DNA of 64,000 nt, from NCBI GenBank assembly GCA_037501455.1, contig CM074862.1, positions 86,079,501 through 86,143,500 of the forward strand, written 5' to 3'. Below, piece by piece: positions 1 to 12,216 of this stretch. Origin of the DNA: Lantana camara. Taxonomy: Eukaryota > Streptophyta > Magnoliopsida > Lamiales > Verbenaceae. Each line of letters begins with the position of its first letter. The stretch's first letter is position 1. The notes below the pieces were generated by a model that saw only the letters and a program-made list of their open reading frames with translations, was not told the origin of the DNA and searched no databases. Both the position numbers and the translations under genes were made by a program.

Positions 1-421
1 GCTCAAGACTTAGACAAATTTTCAAGTCTTATAACAGAAGCAAAAGTTTATGCAAGTCTTGAAAGGGAGGAGGGGGCAGTCTCACAATAAGACCCTCACG
101 ATCGCTCAAGACTTAGGCAAATTTCCAAGATTTACAGGAGATTAACAGAATTTTTCAAAAGTTCTAAAGGCTTATCAGAGAAATAAAACATCCAGAGTAT
201 GCTACACACAGTCTTATTATTATGAGATTTATCCCAGCAAGCTCTAAGTATGAGTTCTGATTCATAAATAAGCAAAAGAACAAAGTTATGAAAAATGGAA
301 TGTATATTCATTGCTAGAACATTACAAAACAAGGGCTCAAAGGCCTCTGAGCATTGTATCAAAAGAAAGGAAGAAAGCATTAAAGCAGAAAAGTACATTG
401 AAAATCCAAGAAAAGAAGGCT

Positions 422-3217
422 TCAAGCGGCTGGAGCCACATCCTCGTTAACAATCACCAGTATGTTCTGGGCCACTGGACCATAAACTGGGCCTTCTGGC
501 TCTTGAGGCTGGACAACGGGTGGCTCGGGCACTTGTGGATCGTTGGGCTCATCAGCATGGGCATCCTCCCCGACAGACCCTTGAGGCTCATCTTCAGGCG
601 GGTCATTTTGTGCGGATTGAGGAGCATTTTCTATAGGATGGGCATCCATGTATTCATCCTGGAGGAGTTTGACCAGGAACTCATACTCGGGCTCAGAAAT
701 TGAGTCTGAAGGATCATTCGTGTCATCGCCATCCTCCTCGCACTGCTCATTGAACATGAGCCCCATCCCTTCCGCCTCTCGAATGGCTGGGTCTGTCAGC
801 CCTTTGTGGATTCCCTGATCAATGGCCAAGTTGAAGGCCTTTTGAGCCTCATCCAGGCAGTGCAGAGAGGCTGTGAAGTTGAAGGCCTTAGAGTGACAAA
901 ACTTAATGAGGGCCTCCTTGTTTGCTCGCGCAAGGCTCCGGGGCCATTCGTTCACAGTGTCATTAAGCTTCCTTTCAGCCTCCAAAGCTCTCGTTCTCCA
1001 GCTGTCGCGCTCAGCTTCTGCCTTCTTAAAGCCCTCACCCACGTGGGCCAACTCTTCGCTCAAGCCATTTCGAGCGCTCTCCACCGCCACAAAATCCTCT
1101 TTCAACTTCTTCAGCTCCCCCTCCGTCTTTTTGTATAAGCCTTTGAGAGACTCATACTTGGCAATTGCAGTGTCCAGCTCCTCTTGAATTTGAGCCGGAT
1201 CGTTAGAGCGTGCCATCTTCTTGTATTTCGCTTTGCGATCGGCGTAGACGGAGGCCCGCTTTTGAATGTTCTTGAGCCGAGGAAGTACTTGCTGTAAGAA
1301 TTCAAGAGGAAGGAAAAGGTTTTTTCAGCAAAAAAGTATTGGAGAAACGCGATACGGCAAAAGTATAGAGACTTACGGAGATCAGGGCATGCGCTGCATC
1401 CAAGGCTACCATCTCCACAGGCTCGTCATACAAGTGTTTGTGATCCGCCGAGAATTGGGCCCTGCCATAGAGGTCCTCGCTGACGGATTGGGCTAGCGTA
1501 CCGGGCCTTAACAGAACTGGCCCGCCATCGGAGGCACCGGAGAAATTCCTATCCCCTCGCCGGTTGAACGCCCATAAGTGTTCCTCTTCTGAGGAGGTGG
1601 TCTCTCCATCACCCTTAGGGCCTTCAACCACTTGTTTGCCCTTGCCCTTGATTGCTACAGTGTCGGGCATCCTCTTCCTCTTACGAGAGGGTATACTGGC
1701 GCTTGGTTGTGCCTCGCTTATGGCCAAAGGAGGCATGGTTTGGTCAACAGCGGGAAGCTCAGACACCCTTGAATCTGCCGGAGGGGGAGGTGGTCAAACC
1801 ATTATTCCGCCAGCAGAGTTGGCCGCGCGGTTCTCCTCCCTACCACGAGGGGGTTGTACATTCGAAGAGGAGCCTGCGCCCCGTGCGTCCCTCCTGCTAC
1901 CCCTGTTTCGGGGGCGTTGTTGCTCCCCTTGTGGGGCCTGGTTCCTGTTGGCATGAGCAAAACGAGCGGCATTTCTGATTCCTCCAGCCATCTCTAATAT
2001 AGCTGCTCCTGCAAAAGTGGAAGGTACAGGGGGTTACAAATCCTTGAACAATATTGTTGGGTATGCAAGTTACAAGTACAAAGATGCAGTCAGTGTGCCT
2101 ATCTAAAGGTTAGCGCCCTAGGAATCTAACCATCTCTCTCTATATCACGAGCCGGAGGGTTGTCAAGGAAATAGGGATCGTTAGAAAGGCCACACAGGAA
2201 CATGAGCTCCTCATCATCTATCCAATCTTTTGCCTGGATGAGGTGGCCCTCGTCCCTCAAGGCTGCCGCCAAATTCTTGGCCCAATCTTTGGGAAGTGCA
2301 GGTTGCAAGCGGTTCTTTGTAAACGAGCCCCAGTTTGAAGACACCCCAAAGCCTTCTTCTGTTGGAGCCTTGACGAAAATGAATTTCTCCCTCCAGTTGG
2401 GGCCATACGTGCTCGAGGGCGAGTTGATTAACTTTATATGGGCCTTCGCCTGGACATAGTAAAAACCCACCTCTGGAGAGGAACGGGATGAGCTGACCAC
2501 TTGGAAGAGGGAATTGAAGTTCTGCACGAAGGGCTCGTAACCCATGCTCCTCGTCAGGATTACGAAGCAAGTCAGGAGGGCCAGGCCATTGGGCACGATT
2601 TGCGACGGACAAAGGCCTAGATCATTCAGCAAGTGGGCCATCGAGATCGAAACAGGGAACCTCAAGCCTCCTGAGCTTACTGTAGCCACGTAAACCGCCA
2701 TCTCGCCGGGGGGTGGATTGTTAGCACGCTCGTGACTCTCAGGAATCCTCCATGTGTAGCGCTCGTCCCAGTAGATAGGCGCCATCATCGTTTTCACTTC
2801 TCCTAGCGTAACTGTGCTGGGAGTCTCCTCAGGAGTGCGCTCGGTAGCCTGGTAGCCTGATCCCTCACCCCCGTGGGGCCCCTTGGATTTCTTGCCTTTT
2901 CCTTTATTGTGGGCTCGTTCTGAAGGCCCTGTTATGACTTCGGCCATTGGTAGCGGGGTCGCGACGGCCACCGTCACAGTATGGCGGTGGGGGTGAGTGG
3001 CACTCTGAGTTATGGGGAGAGTAACTCCTTGCCTTTCTGCCTCCATTACTAAATTCATCTCTTCAAAGAGAGGTTCCACTCCACCTGGATTCCTATCCTC
3101 CATGGCCATCACTGCCGCCCCCAACTCCTCGTCTCTGGGGGAATCAGGGGAAGAGGAACTCTCAATGGCCATTTCATGGATTTCACGGGCGAATTCCTCA
3201 ACGTGTTGGTCAGCCAT
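422..3217 (-). pseudogene. Antisense gene of Tat retrotransposon: putative gypsy-type transposon domain plus coiled coil, one in-frame stop
   Basis: Three minus-strand reading frames join through GT-AG introns with matching phases: exon 1 3217-2131, exon 2 2008-1377, exon 3 1291-422, 863 codons in all. Exon 1 (about residues 150-360) contains a stretch resembling the Pfam 'putative gypsy type transposon' (Transposase_28) family: a hydrophobic segment, then LGLCPSQIVPNGLALLTCF, then a Tyr/Phe-rich stretch and a Trp-Gly motif. Exon 2 is basic and low complexity, with KRKR-type nuclear-localisation-like runs. Exon 3 is a long charged coiled coil followed by an acidic Pro/Glu-rich tail. A TGA at 1794-1796 breaks exon 2 in frame, so this copy is probably dead. 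The function of this family is not known. Reading it as an element gene rather than a host gene is inference from its place 640 bp inside the 3' LTR and from family knowledge. Confidence 0.68.
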
Positions 3218-3842
3218 GGTAAAAGCTGAGATTTGGGAGAAATTCAGTCTGGGTTAGACAATGGGGTTTTTCTGGAAGAGATTAGGGTTTCCTCAAGGAG
3301 AAAAACCTAAGGGGTTATGAAATCCTAAAGTCTGAATCTAAAGTTAGAAATGTTAGAAGATTTCGCTGGAAATTTACCTTGGAGATCCTTGAGAAAATCT
3401 GAGGAAGAGGTTGAAGATGCTTTAAGAACTGGTGTGCGAGAGATTTCTTTTTGACAAGGATGCTTGGAAGTTCAGAGTGCGTAAAGAGTAGCAAAATTTC
3501 AGAATCCCATACTTATAGGGATAGGAGTTGGTACCTTTTTCGGCAAGGAATTCAAAATGGTAATCATTTCCCGCCTAGGAAACAGTCAACTTTATTGAAC
3601 CGTCACGTGCTTCCCGATACCCACGCGCCCCACGCTCGCCCGCATTTAATGCTCTGACGTTTCGGATACTCAAGAATAGTACAACGCTCAGTGCAGAAGC
3701 GTTACGAGCGGTCAGTTGAAAAGACCGCATTAATGGCGCAACCAGAAGAAAAAGTGCTCAAAACGCCAAGTCCTATACGAGCGTTACATGCGAAAGATAG
3801 AACGTGTCAAAATTCTACAGTCCTTATCACTAAGGACTACAG

Positions 3843-3857
3843 AATTGGGGGGCAAAA
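3843..3857 (+). other. Polypurine tract of the Tat element
   Basis: A purine-rich run with a block of six G lies directly before the TGATGGG start of the LTR, where plus-strand priming is expected. It fixes the element's orientation as plus, so the large ORF at 422-3217 is antisense. Confidence 0.7.
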
Positions 3858-4671
3858 TGATGGGGTCAAAATACGATCGTCCCACGTTAGGACACGTGGC
3901 ACCACCAAGATGATGACATCTGTCTCCCCAAGGTTACACCCATCAGTGCACGAGCGTTGAGCCCAACGAGCGCAATCCTTCTGCATAAGTTAAGCCCAAC
4001 GAGCGCTGTCACTTTCACGAGCGCCACCCATACTGTATGATGGGCACATCCACGTGCCAGGGGAGCCCTCTTCGAGCGTCACTCTCCCTCAGAGTGGCCT
4101 CCCCTTCTGGCTCGTTACTGGGACTGGAGCCTTCATTCCTCCCAGCGGATATCTTGGCCTCCAATACTCCAGGTTGTCACGAGCGTGCTCTTAAGCCCTC
4201 GTCACCAACCACCCAAACGGCTCTCTGACACATCGTACATGCCCGCGCACCTGCCACTGTTGCCAGCACCAACTTGTAGCCACTTTTGCAGAAGATTCCT
4301 CCTAGGTTTCTCTCTCATGGCGCCACGTGTTAGGGCAACATTTGGCCAGGACCACATGGGGTAAATGACCAAAGGGTCCCTGACCCTCACCTATAAATAG
4401 ATAAAGTCATCTTCTACATGGTAAGCAATCTTCATCTCTGGAACTATTACTGAACCAACGTTTCCTCCTTCATACCTTGAACTGACTTGAGCGTCGGAGA
4501 GCCAAACTGGGTATCACCCCCGATTTCCCCAGCTTGGCCTTCTGACTTTTATTGTGCTTGTCCCAACAGGTAGAACCCCCTTTATCTTCTCCGGCGAGTC
4601 TCCGGTGGTTTCCCCCACAAAAACAAATCGTAAAGTGATTAGATTCGGATCCTCCTATTCGGAACCCATCA
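3858..4671 (+). repeat. 3' LTR, Tat family (same family as the 58.5-60.3 kb LTRs)
   Basis: It begins TGATGGG and ends CCCATCA. From about 4180 to 4620 it aligns with 58900-59340: shared segments around CACGAGCGTG, the ATTCCTCCTAGGTTTCTC block, CGCCACGTGTTA, the TATA box and the GTCGGAGAGCCAAACTGG block. The U3 part carries repeated GAGCG-containing motifs. Confidence 0.85.
4391..4400 (+). promoter_or_regulatory. LTR TATA box
   Basis: CTATAAATAG lies inside the LTR at the same relative place as the TATA boxes in the two related LTRs at 59117-59126 and 59731-59741. It is the probable core promoter of the retroelement. Confidence 0.6.
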
Positions 4672-5178
4672 ATATCTATATATATTAATTTTATTTTTTA
4701 GTGAATGTATAAATATGTTGGAAATTATAAATTTTATCATATAATTAATTTGAAATATAATACTTTTATTAATAACATAATATATGCTACTTATATTATC
4801 TCTATATAAATGTTGAAGTAAACATATGGTTACTATTAAAACATAAGATTTTTCTTTAATAAATGTGCTAAAAAATTTACTTAATACTAATAATTTATCA
4901 TACATACACAGTTGTGTGTATATATTTTAATATAATATATTATTTATCGGATACGGATTACGGATAAATCGGATAACGGAAAATCTAACGGATAATGAAA
5001 CGGATCGAATGTTAAACAGATCGGATGTCTTATTACCATATCCTTATCCGTTTATAATTCGGATGTCTATAATCGGATACGGATAATATCCTCTTGAGAC
5101 GGATTCGGATAATATCCTCTGTAAACGAATTCGAATGCGGACGGATATCGGATTTTCGGATATCCATTTACAGTCCTA
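4672..5178. mobile_element. Partial hAT-like element with GGAT/ATCCG subterminal repeats
   Basis: An AT-rich block is followed by dense CGGATACGGAT / GGATATCCG motifs (4948-5165) and ends TTTACAGTCCTA. The end resembles that of the complete element at 11244-12037, which also ends in a (T/A)GACAGTCCTA-like sequence and has GGATCCGAAT-type motifs. The left end is missing. The Tat element probably inserted here, so the other part would lie outside the window. Confidence 0.5.
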
Positions 5179-5558
5179 TATGTATGAATATTATTTTAAA
5201 AAATATTGTCTTGATATACCGTTCCTATCAAATCATGTGTCCGACAAATGTCTCGTGGTAATAAATCTTAAGAAAATAAATATTTCCGATACATAAGTAT
5301 TGTGAAAATACAGAAAAAAGAAATTACATTTTTTTGGTGCAAACGGCGAACGGGCATCTTCATGGGAATCCTGAAATGCCATTATTTGCTAGAAGTTGGG
5401 ACTATAATTGAATATCTTGGGAAATATGGGACCACATTGTAAATAGGTTTAAATTTTTGGAGCAAAATTGAATCCTGCCGGAAAATTATAAATCCCTCTT
5501 CCTTCCACGGCTGCCCGAGACTCCGCGCTGCCTCCAAATTGGGAAGAGTTTTGTCACC
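5179..5558 (+). promoter_or_regulatory. Upstream region and 5' leader of NTAN1
   Basis: About 380 bp lie between the transposon end and the NTAN1 start codon. The last 60 bp are more GC-rich, with CT-rich runs, as expected of a plant 5' leader. No convincing TATA box is seen close to the ATG. Nothing else is recognised here. Confidence 0.35.
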
Positions 5559-8181
5559 ATGATTTACGTCGGCGGAGTTCCATTTACGCCCGATGAATCT
5601 TCACAGGTATTCATCTCCCAAATTGTCTTCCTATTTGTAAATTGTTTATGAATTTAGGATCTTTGTCTACCGATTTGATGCAGGAGCAAATATTTCAGTG
5701 AAAATGTTTATATGAACCAAATTTTGTTGCTTTTATCATATAAGCAATGAAATCGTTGTACTATTCAGTAATTAGTGTATGTAATTGGTTATGGGTGATG
5801 GAAGGTTTTACTATGGCAGTATCGAACTGTTAATCAGTAGTTAGGGGTTTATTGCTCTTTGCTTCCATGGAATTGCGAGGTTGAGTTTAATGTCTGGTTA
5901 CTGATTTTCAGCATTTTTCATCATATATAGGGTATGGATACTTTGATTGCTTTGATGGATCATCCACTTCTGGTGTCTGCCTCAAACTCCTTCAAATCTA
6001 TGGCGGAGAAGAAGATATCAGTTCCTGATCACTCTGGTTCAGTCGGATCAAACCTCAGTAAATCGATCTACATTTTTCAAAGGGAATATGCAACTGTGGA
6101 CCCTTCACTAGTGGATGTATGTTTTTACATTCAATTAAAGATTTGAAGTATAACAATGCAGATTCTGTGCTACTAGATATATGTGACTCAATTTTGAATT
6201 CCACAAGCTCAACTCAATGCCGAAAATCTCGGCCAGAAATATATTTTATCTTCCCAGACACATTTCGATATAGTTTAGTCCTCTCTATTGTTTTTCTTCG
6301 ATTGTTTTCTTTACTTTCTTTCACTGATCAACCTTTATTTGCAAATCTTCCTTGTCTCAAGCTTGTGGGTACAGACGAGGCAACAACTTGTGTTGGTATT
6401 GCCATAAGAAATTGCAAAAGTGGAATGTAAGTTTCAATATGTAAAAGATCTTTTCACTATATATCCAGTGAGTTTTGTTCATTGATGTGGCTTCCGACTT
6501 GACTTCAGGGTATCTGTGGCTCATATGGATTTTCCAAAGATTGTCGATTATGGCCTGAGTCAGATGTTAACTTTAGTTGCTGATGATGATCCCGATGCTT
6601 TGTTAGATGTATGATTATATTGCTCTTTTTTTATTATGATTCCTATTTGAACTTTCTGCTGAGATAATTCATGTTGTGCAGGTGCACCTGATGGGCGGTT
6701 TTGATGATACCTCATCTAAAGTCTGTCTATAACCTTGCTTTTCATTTGATTTTAGTAACAAAGTTGCACTTAAAATATAAGATAGTTGAATTATTTATGC
6801 AGCATTCAGATCCTGCTGAAAACAGTCGAACTGATTTGGAGGGACATTCCTACCCTTTGTGTGCAAAGATAATTGAAGCCTTGATGAAACGGAGAGAAAA
6901 GTTTCAGATTCAGATGCTCCATGTTCTTGGACGCAACACCAAATGGGATTCTGAAGGGATTGCATATCCCATTTTTCATGGATTTGTGGTCAGCTTCTTC
7001 AAAAATTGAATCTTTTTGGTGCTATCTTTCTTCTTCTTTATTTTTTTTTTTTATAAATCTATTTCTTCCAAGCTTATTGTGTCAGGATGGATTAAGCTTC
7101 ACACCTATATCTTCTTATTCCATTCTAAATGTAACTAGTTTGAAAATAGCTTTTTAGTTGAAAAGTTTCAGGTATCTGATTGTTTTGCTTCTTAGCTGTT
7201 CAAAGCATATTTCTTGTAATTTGGGTTGGGTGTTTTGGCGTCCCTTGTAACTACTGTCTGTAATTGAATTTTTTCTCTCTTGGTTTCAAAATTACAAATC
7301 CCCCCTTTTCATCATCAAAATTTAATCGAGACGGAACTATTTTACTAAGAAATTTGGATAGCATTATTGGGACAATGCAAGAACAATCTGAAAAGTTTTA
7401 GCTATAATATCATTTAAATGTGTGTGATAATTAATAATTCATTTATTAATTAAGATGTCACCATTTAACAATTTATTTATTTACTTGGTAGCAATTTTAA
7501 CAATTATTTGCTCACAAGTCATTGTTTCTTTATCACCATATTCTGTTGGCTTAGGTGGAGACCTCCACCGGATCAATCATCCCTGCCAGCTTCGAAGCAA
7601 CTTCAAGATGCCCTGATGAAATAGTCAGAAGAATTCGAGTTACTTCAGCTTACGAGGACTCCAATTGGACGGGCAGGTTGCTGGATGCATATGACACTAA
7701 AACAGACCAATTTATCATCCCTGCATGTGCTTGGTAAAAAGTTTGATCTTATAGAACATCTTTTTGTTTGTTTGCGATATGTATATATCTAGGCTTTCTG
7801 AGGCTTCTTTCTGGGTTTCCAATGATAAGATTCACATAGTCATGGAGTGGGTGTTGTACCTTTTCTTTTGCTAGGTCCATCCGGCAAAAACACATTGCTT
7901 TGATACTGCAAAACTATTCCGATACAGAAATACTGGAGACTTGCTCGTCTTCACCTCTTGCTGAGGGTCCTGATTTCGTAGATAATGAAAGAAGGTACGC
8001 ACTTTTTTTTTTCTGAGATCCTACCATGACTGCTAGCTTTATGACAAACAATATTGAGAACTATTTATTGTCCAGGAAATGGGATTACTTGATCAGACAC
8101 CCAAATTGGATAGAAACTTTTCCTTCAAAGAAACCCCGTGTGTTCCAAAGGGCTGCAGATGGAACGTGGGTGAAACTGTAA
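5559..8181 (+). CDS. NTAN1: Protein N-terminal asparagine amidohydrolase
   Basis: Nine exons: 5559-5606, 5931-6116, 6362-6426, 6509-6608, 6682-6720, 6803-6988, 7555-7733, 7875-7994, 8076-8181. All introns are GT-AG, phases agree, total 1029 nt, 342 residues, close to the usual plant length. The enzyme deamidates N-terminal Asn of proteins to Asp, feeding the Arg/N-degron pathway before arginylation and ubiquitin-dependent degradation. Seen: N-terminal MIYVGGVPF; FQREYATVDPSLVD ending exon 2; LVGTDEATTC opening exon 3; SVAHMDFPKIVDYG in exon 4; RCPDEIVRRIRV and LLDAYDTKTDQFI in exon 7; a final RHPNWIETFP block. Cys88 in DEATTC is the likely nucleophile by analogy with the animal enzyme. No stop or frameshift was found, so the gene looks functional. 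It converges on the zinc-finger gene with about 830 bp between stop codons. Confidence 0.95.
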
Positions 8182-9013
8182 AGAGAAAGAAAAATGTTGG
8201 TTGCAGTTTAATCGTAATTGCTGCGCCTTAAAAAGGACTTTCCTGAAATATGAACTGAAGCATGAACTAACCTGATAATTCTTTAGCAGCGTCACAAACC
8301 TTTAAGCCAGTGAGGCTTGCTGTGACATTGCTGTATATTTGTGTTGTAAGTTATTTTGTTCTAGTGTTTTGAGTACCAAGAAAATGAATTGATGTCGGGA
8401 CAAAGTTTGATGATTCGTGGCCTTTCTGGTTTATAGCCAGTCATGTTTTGTATGATTAAATTCTAGCTGCGTTTTAGCTCTTTTGGTGAGCATCAACTGC
8501 CTCAATGTCTTTGAATGCCTAGTTTACTTAAAATTTTGAAAACAGAAAATCTGGGGAAAAGAGTAGATCAGATAATTACATATAATACCGGGATGGAGTT
8601 TACTATTTACCGTGCTAGTAAACGTTTCCAGTTTGTCATTGTGACATGTAACATGTTTAACATAGCCTACTGTATGTACGCTTGGGGATTTAGTTTTCAT
8701 TCTATTTAACATGTAACATGTTTAACCATATGATTTGGCTCAACGACCGTGGCTGTGTTGAAACATAACATATAAAGTATAAACATTCAAGAAAAGAAAG
8801 TGTGTATCTTGCAGTTTAAAGAACAAATTATCCAAGTAGAGCAATCTCTACAAGGGAAAACCATCAAGGGCCATAAGAACCACAGGAATACAATGGTTAC
8901 GCTCTCAAGATTCCAATTTTCTTATCATATTCTGAATCATGATCATCTTTGTTTCCCTGCATCATAAGTTTCATCCTGTAACATGCAATTAACTTAGATT
9001 ACAACCAAAAAGC
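8182..9013. other. Convergent 3' UTR region of NTAN1 and the CCCH-KH gene
   Basis: AT-rich sequence lies between the two stop codons, with no ORF resembling a known protein. The first few hundred bases are probably the NTAN1 3' UTR and the last few hundred the 3' UTR of the minus-strand gene. A short ATGTAACATGTTTAA(C) motif occurs twice, at about 8645 and 8709. Transcript ends cannot be fixed by eye. Confidence 0.45.
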
Positions 9014-10996
9014 TCAAACCAATGGATTCCGTAATTCACTTTCAGAATGAGCAAAGTGACACCTATCCCCAAAAGTGCACATTCCTTGGGCGAACTTCTC
9101 ACACATTTTTTTCTTATAATGGTTTGGCAGACCACCCTGATTGAACGAACCTCTTGGCTTTTCTTGATGACCGCTTGAAGAACTTATATTCATAATGAGT
9201 TGACGTACCATAGCACTCGCTTCCTTAATCTGATCAAATGACCCTTCTAGCTCAATATTCCTTTGATTGGGATCCATCTCATGGTCCTTTATAGAAAGCT
9301 TCACACCAGTTTGCCTACAAATCAGCTTCGAGTTTGCACCATTTTTGCCAATAATAGGCCCCGCAAATGAGGCATCTATGCTAATTTTTGCAGTTGCTGA
9401 TGCACCAAACTTATCAACAGGTAATCCGTGTTGGGATTCATGACGTTGGGAGAAGCCACCAACGGGTCCCGCACGCGCCATTCGAGGGTCTTCATATCCA
9501 GGCGTAGGTTGTCTGCTCATTTCCATCTCGCTGTGCGCAAAATGGCACTTGTCACCATATCTGCATCCTTCTGGAGTGTTGATCCTGTTGCAAAGCTTTG
9601 TTTTTAGAGATGGAGATGAGCCATCGTTGAAAGATGCATTCCTTCCAACTGGAAGAGCATTATTGTTCCCGCCTGAGTTAGCTAACTGTGTATGTGCAGT
9701 GTATCCGGGGAAGTAATGGAGGAAATGACATGCATCACCGAAAGTGCACCCTGATGTGCTGCATGGTTAAAGTACAACATCGAATGAAACAAGATGCAGA
9801 AATAGCAGGCAATGCATTTCAATTGAGTTTCATGAACTCGTAAGAACATTTATCTACATCACAAATTTATAATACTTGCATTGACAATCACCTCTAATCC
9901 TCCTTCAAAGTACAAAGGGTTCATTGGGCATTCATTTTTCTTACTCTGGTTTTCCAATCAGCAATTTGCATATATGAGATAATGAGTGTTTTTCTCAATA
10001 AACTTGTTAGCAATGATTAGAATAACCAACACTTATACAACTATAAGCATGTAACTTGAAACTTGAATATGGGCATGCTCTTCCTTTAGCTTTAATATAA
10101 CTGTGTTTGTTAAAATAAGTATATATTTCGAGAATAGGAGTCAATTTTTATATAGATTAAGATTATAACCTGAAAAACTTCGTGCATGGCTTTGATTTGC
10201 TTCCTACACCAGTTGTAAAGGAGTCCATTTCTGTACCAGAAAATTAATTTCCTTCTTCAGTTAATATTTCAAGGACTTTTACATCCAATCTTAAGGAACA
10301 TCCAGATCAAGAACTTCTAGTAGTTTGTGATGCCCATACAACAGAGATTTAAATAATTCTTACTAGGACAGTATAGTTTTTACAGGCCCATACGCTAATC
10401 AACCATGCAGATTTGTTACAAATTGTGACTTTTTCTTCTCTTTTTTGAAGTGAAAACGGTAGGTTACTAATTGCGAAGCATATGGTAAGCACAGGCACAT
10501 AACAAAAGGGAAACGGATTACGAAAAGATTATACACAAGTCCACTCGTCATTGATTTCTAGAAAATTTTACATGAATCCTCCTAAAGTTGACATCAGTAA
10601 GTGGTCTAAAAGCATGTGATAAATATATAAACTTTTCTAGCCTTCAAAATGACCAAAATCTTTCTTTTCCGTCACAAATGTAAGTTCACATCCTCACTTC
10701 TCGGTTGCCCTTAAGTACTATATTCCTTAAAGAAATTCAATCTTCATAAAACAGGACAGATTCCACCCCGTATCGATATCTTAAACTCACGGAAAAACAA
10801 ACTGCAACGTTTCAAAGCGAATAACATGGAAATGTTTTAAGGCAAAAATGGGTCTTGAAATCAGAGAAATCGAACAATTAGTTATAGGGGAAAAGGGAAA
10901 GCTCCGAAGCCATAAATTGAGAGACTAACCTTCCTTCCATTTTTTGAAACCTCCATTCCCGGCGTCTTTTCTGCCCCTTTTGCGCCCGAAATCCAT
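9014..10996 (-). CDS. CCCH-type zinc finger and KH domain RNA-binding protein
   Basis: Three exons: 10996-10930, 10230-10170, 9758-9014; phases agree; 290 residues. Three CCCH fingers can be placed: C38/C47/C53/H57 and C99/C108/C114/H118 (both C-x8-C-x5-C-x3-H), and C262/C270/C276/H280 (C-x7-C-x5-C-x3-H). A single KH domain spans about 164-235, with the GKNG loop at 180-183. The layout finger-finger-KH-finger and the N-terminus MDFGRKRGR match the plant family of Arabidopsis C3H36/C3H52, which are RNA-binding proteins. The basic N-terminus suggests nuclear location. The start is the first ATG of the open frame and fits the family. The large first intron (about 700 bp) and the second (about 410 bp) carry no other gene. 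No defects were found. The exact RNA targets are not known to me. Confidence 0.93.
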
Positions 10997-11243
10997 CGCC
11001 ACTGCTTGTGGATCCACTATACACACAATTTACAGAAAATGGAAAAATAGATTAAAATTATCAATATTTGCACACGATATTGGGCGAAAAATCAGATGTT
11101 CTGGGAAGATTGATTTTGAAAGAAAGAACAACAGCGGAACCCTAGGGTTTGGGGGCGAAGAATGGAGAGAGGCGGTATTCCGGAACTGAATTTTAGATTC
11201 AAATTTAGTTAATAATCTGCTTTTGAGCCCGTCAGACGTCAGG
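10997..11243 (-). promoter_or_regulatory. 5' leader and proximal promoter of the CCCH-KH gene
   Basis: About 250 bp separate the start codon from a hAT-type insertion. The sequence has an ACCCTAGGG-type telo-box-like motif at about 11140-11150, often found near starts of plant genes for RNA-related proteins. The hAT element upstream truncates or displaces any older distal promoter. Confidence 0.4.
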
Positions 11244-12037
11244 TAGGGTTGTCAACGGTCGGATTCGGGCCGTCTGGAAATTCCGGATCCAAATCCGATA
11301 AGAGTATCCAATTATTGGATCCGAATTCGGATCCTATAGGATTTGGATTCATGAATGTTGAACCCGTATAAAATTGTAGGATCCGATTCGATCCGATTAA
11401 TAATAAATTTTTTTTTTAGAAATATATATATATATATAAATATAAACATATAATAGTAATTATTTAATTAGTTCATTATTATTTCTACTAGTATTCATGT
11501 AATATTTATTAATTTAAGATTATTAATGAAATATTACATATTATTTTGAGATAAATATTGGAAGATATATTATTAATGCAATGATACATGCACTGAAAGT
11601 TTAATTTTTATTAGTATTCTTTATTATATATATAAATATAAACATATAATAGTAATTATTTAATTAGTTCATTATTATTTCTACTAGTATTCATGTAATA
11701 TTTATTAATTTAAGATTATTAATGAAATATTACATATTATTTTGAGATAAATATTGGAAGATATATTATTAATGCAATGATACATGCACTGAAAGTTTAA
11801 TTTTTATTAGTATTCTTTATTAATAAAATAATTAATATAATAAAATATTATAAATAGTCGGATTCGGATCTTTTAACGGATCGGATTTTTAAATTTTATA
11901 TTTGTTCTATTTATTTCGAATAATGGATATTTATAATCGGATATGATCCATTAAACTTTTTTATCGGTTGAACGTGCAAATAATCGGATTTGATTCAGGC
12001 CGAATTCAAATTAAAATGGGACGCATTGACAGTCCTA
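11244..12037. mobile_element. Nonautonomous hAT-type element with perfect 8-bp target duplication
   Basis: The left end TAGGGTTGTCAACG and the reverse complement of the right end, TAGGACTGTCAATG, form imperfect inverted repeats. The 8-bp ACGTCAGG flanks both sides (11236-11243 and 12038-12045), as hAT transposases make. There is no coding capacity. Subterminal GGATCCGAAT / CGGAT motifs occur on both sides and an internal 196-bp sequence is present twice. 794 bp in all. Confidence 0.85.
11427..11822. repeat. 196-bp tandem duplication inside the hAT element
   Basis: The AT-rich sequence starting near AACATATAATAG at 11445 recurs at 11641, and the shared end TTAGTATTCTTTATTA recurs at 11611 and 11807. 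Both give a period of 196 bp. I saw almost no difference between the copies, so the duplication is recent relative to the element. Confidence 0.85.
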
Positions 12038-12216
12038 ACGTCAGGTTCTCATGAAATTATCTGGGCCCAACTTGGCCCAAATCATTTGGGCTTAATATTG
12101 TCCCAAAATTATTTGGGCTCAACCGTGAGTCATTGCTTCAACTGTGAAAGGTCGCCAAACACGACGTCGATCATCCACATTTGAGCTAAAAATTAAGCTC
12201 GACTACGATTCAAATT

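Larger units (their letters stand above)
1..4671 (+). mobile_element. Ty3/gypsy Tat-lineage retrotransposon, 3' portion
   Basis: Only the 3' part of the element lies in the window. What is seen: an antisense multi-exon ORF (422-3217), a purine tract at about 3843-3857, and an LTR from 3858 (TGATGGG) to 4671 (CCCATCA). A long ORF in antisense orientation between pol and the 3' LTR is a known trait of Tat-lineage elements such as Grande and Retand, and the ORF's domain is typical of them. The gag-pol part and the 5' LTR would lie left of position 1, so the target duplication cannot be checked; the bases after the LTR are ATATC. Positions 1-30 and 103-130 are diverged direct repeats. Confidence 0.72.

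Noticed and set aside
806..1187. Plus-strand open frames opposite the antisense Tat gene
   Set aside because: They lie fully within exon 3 on the other strand and show no similarity.
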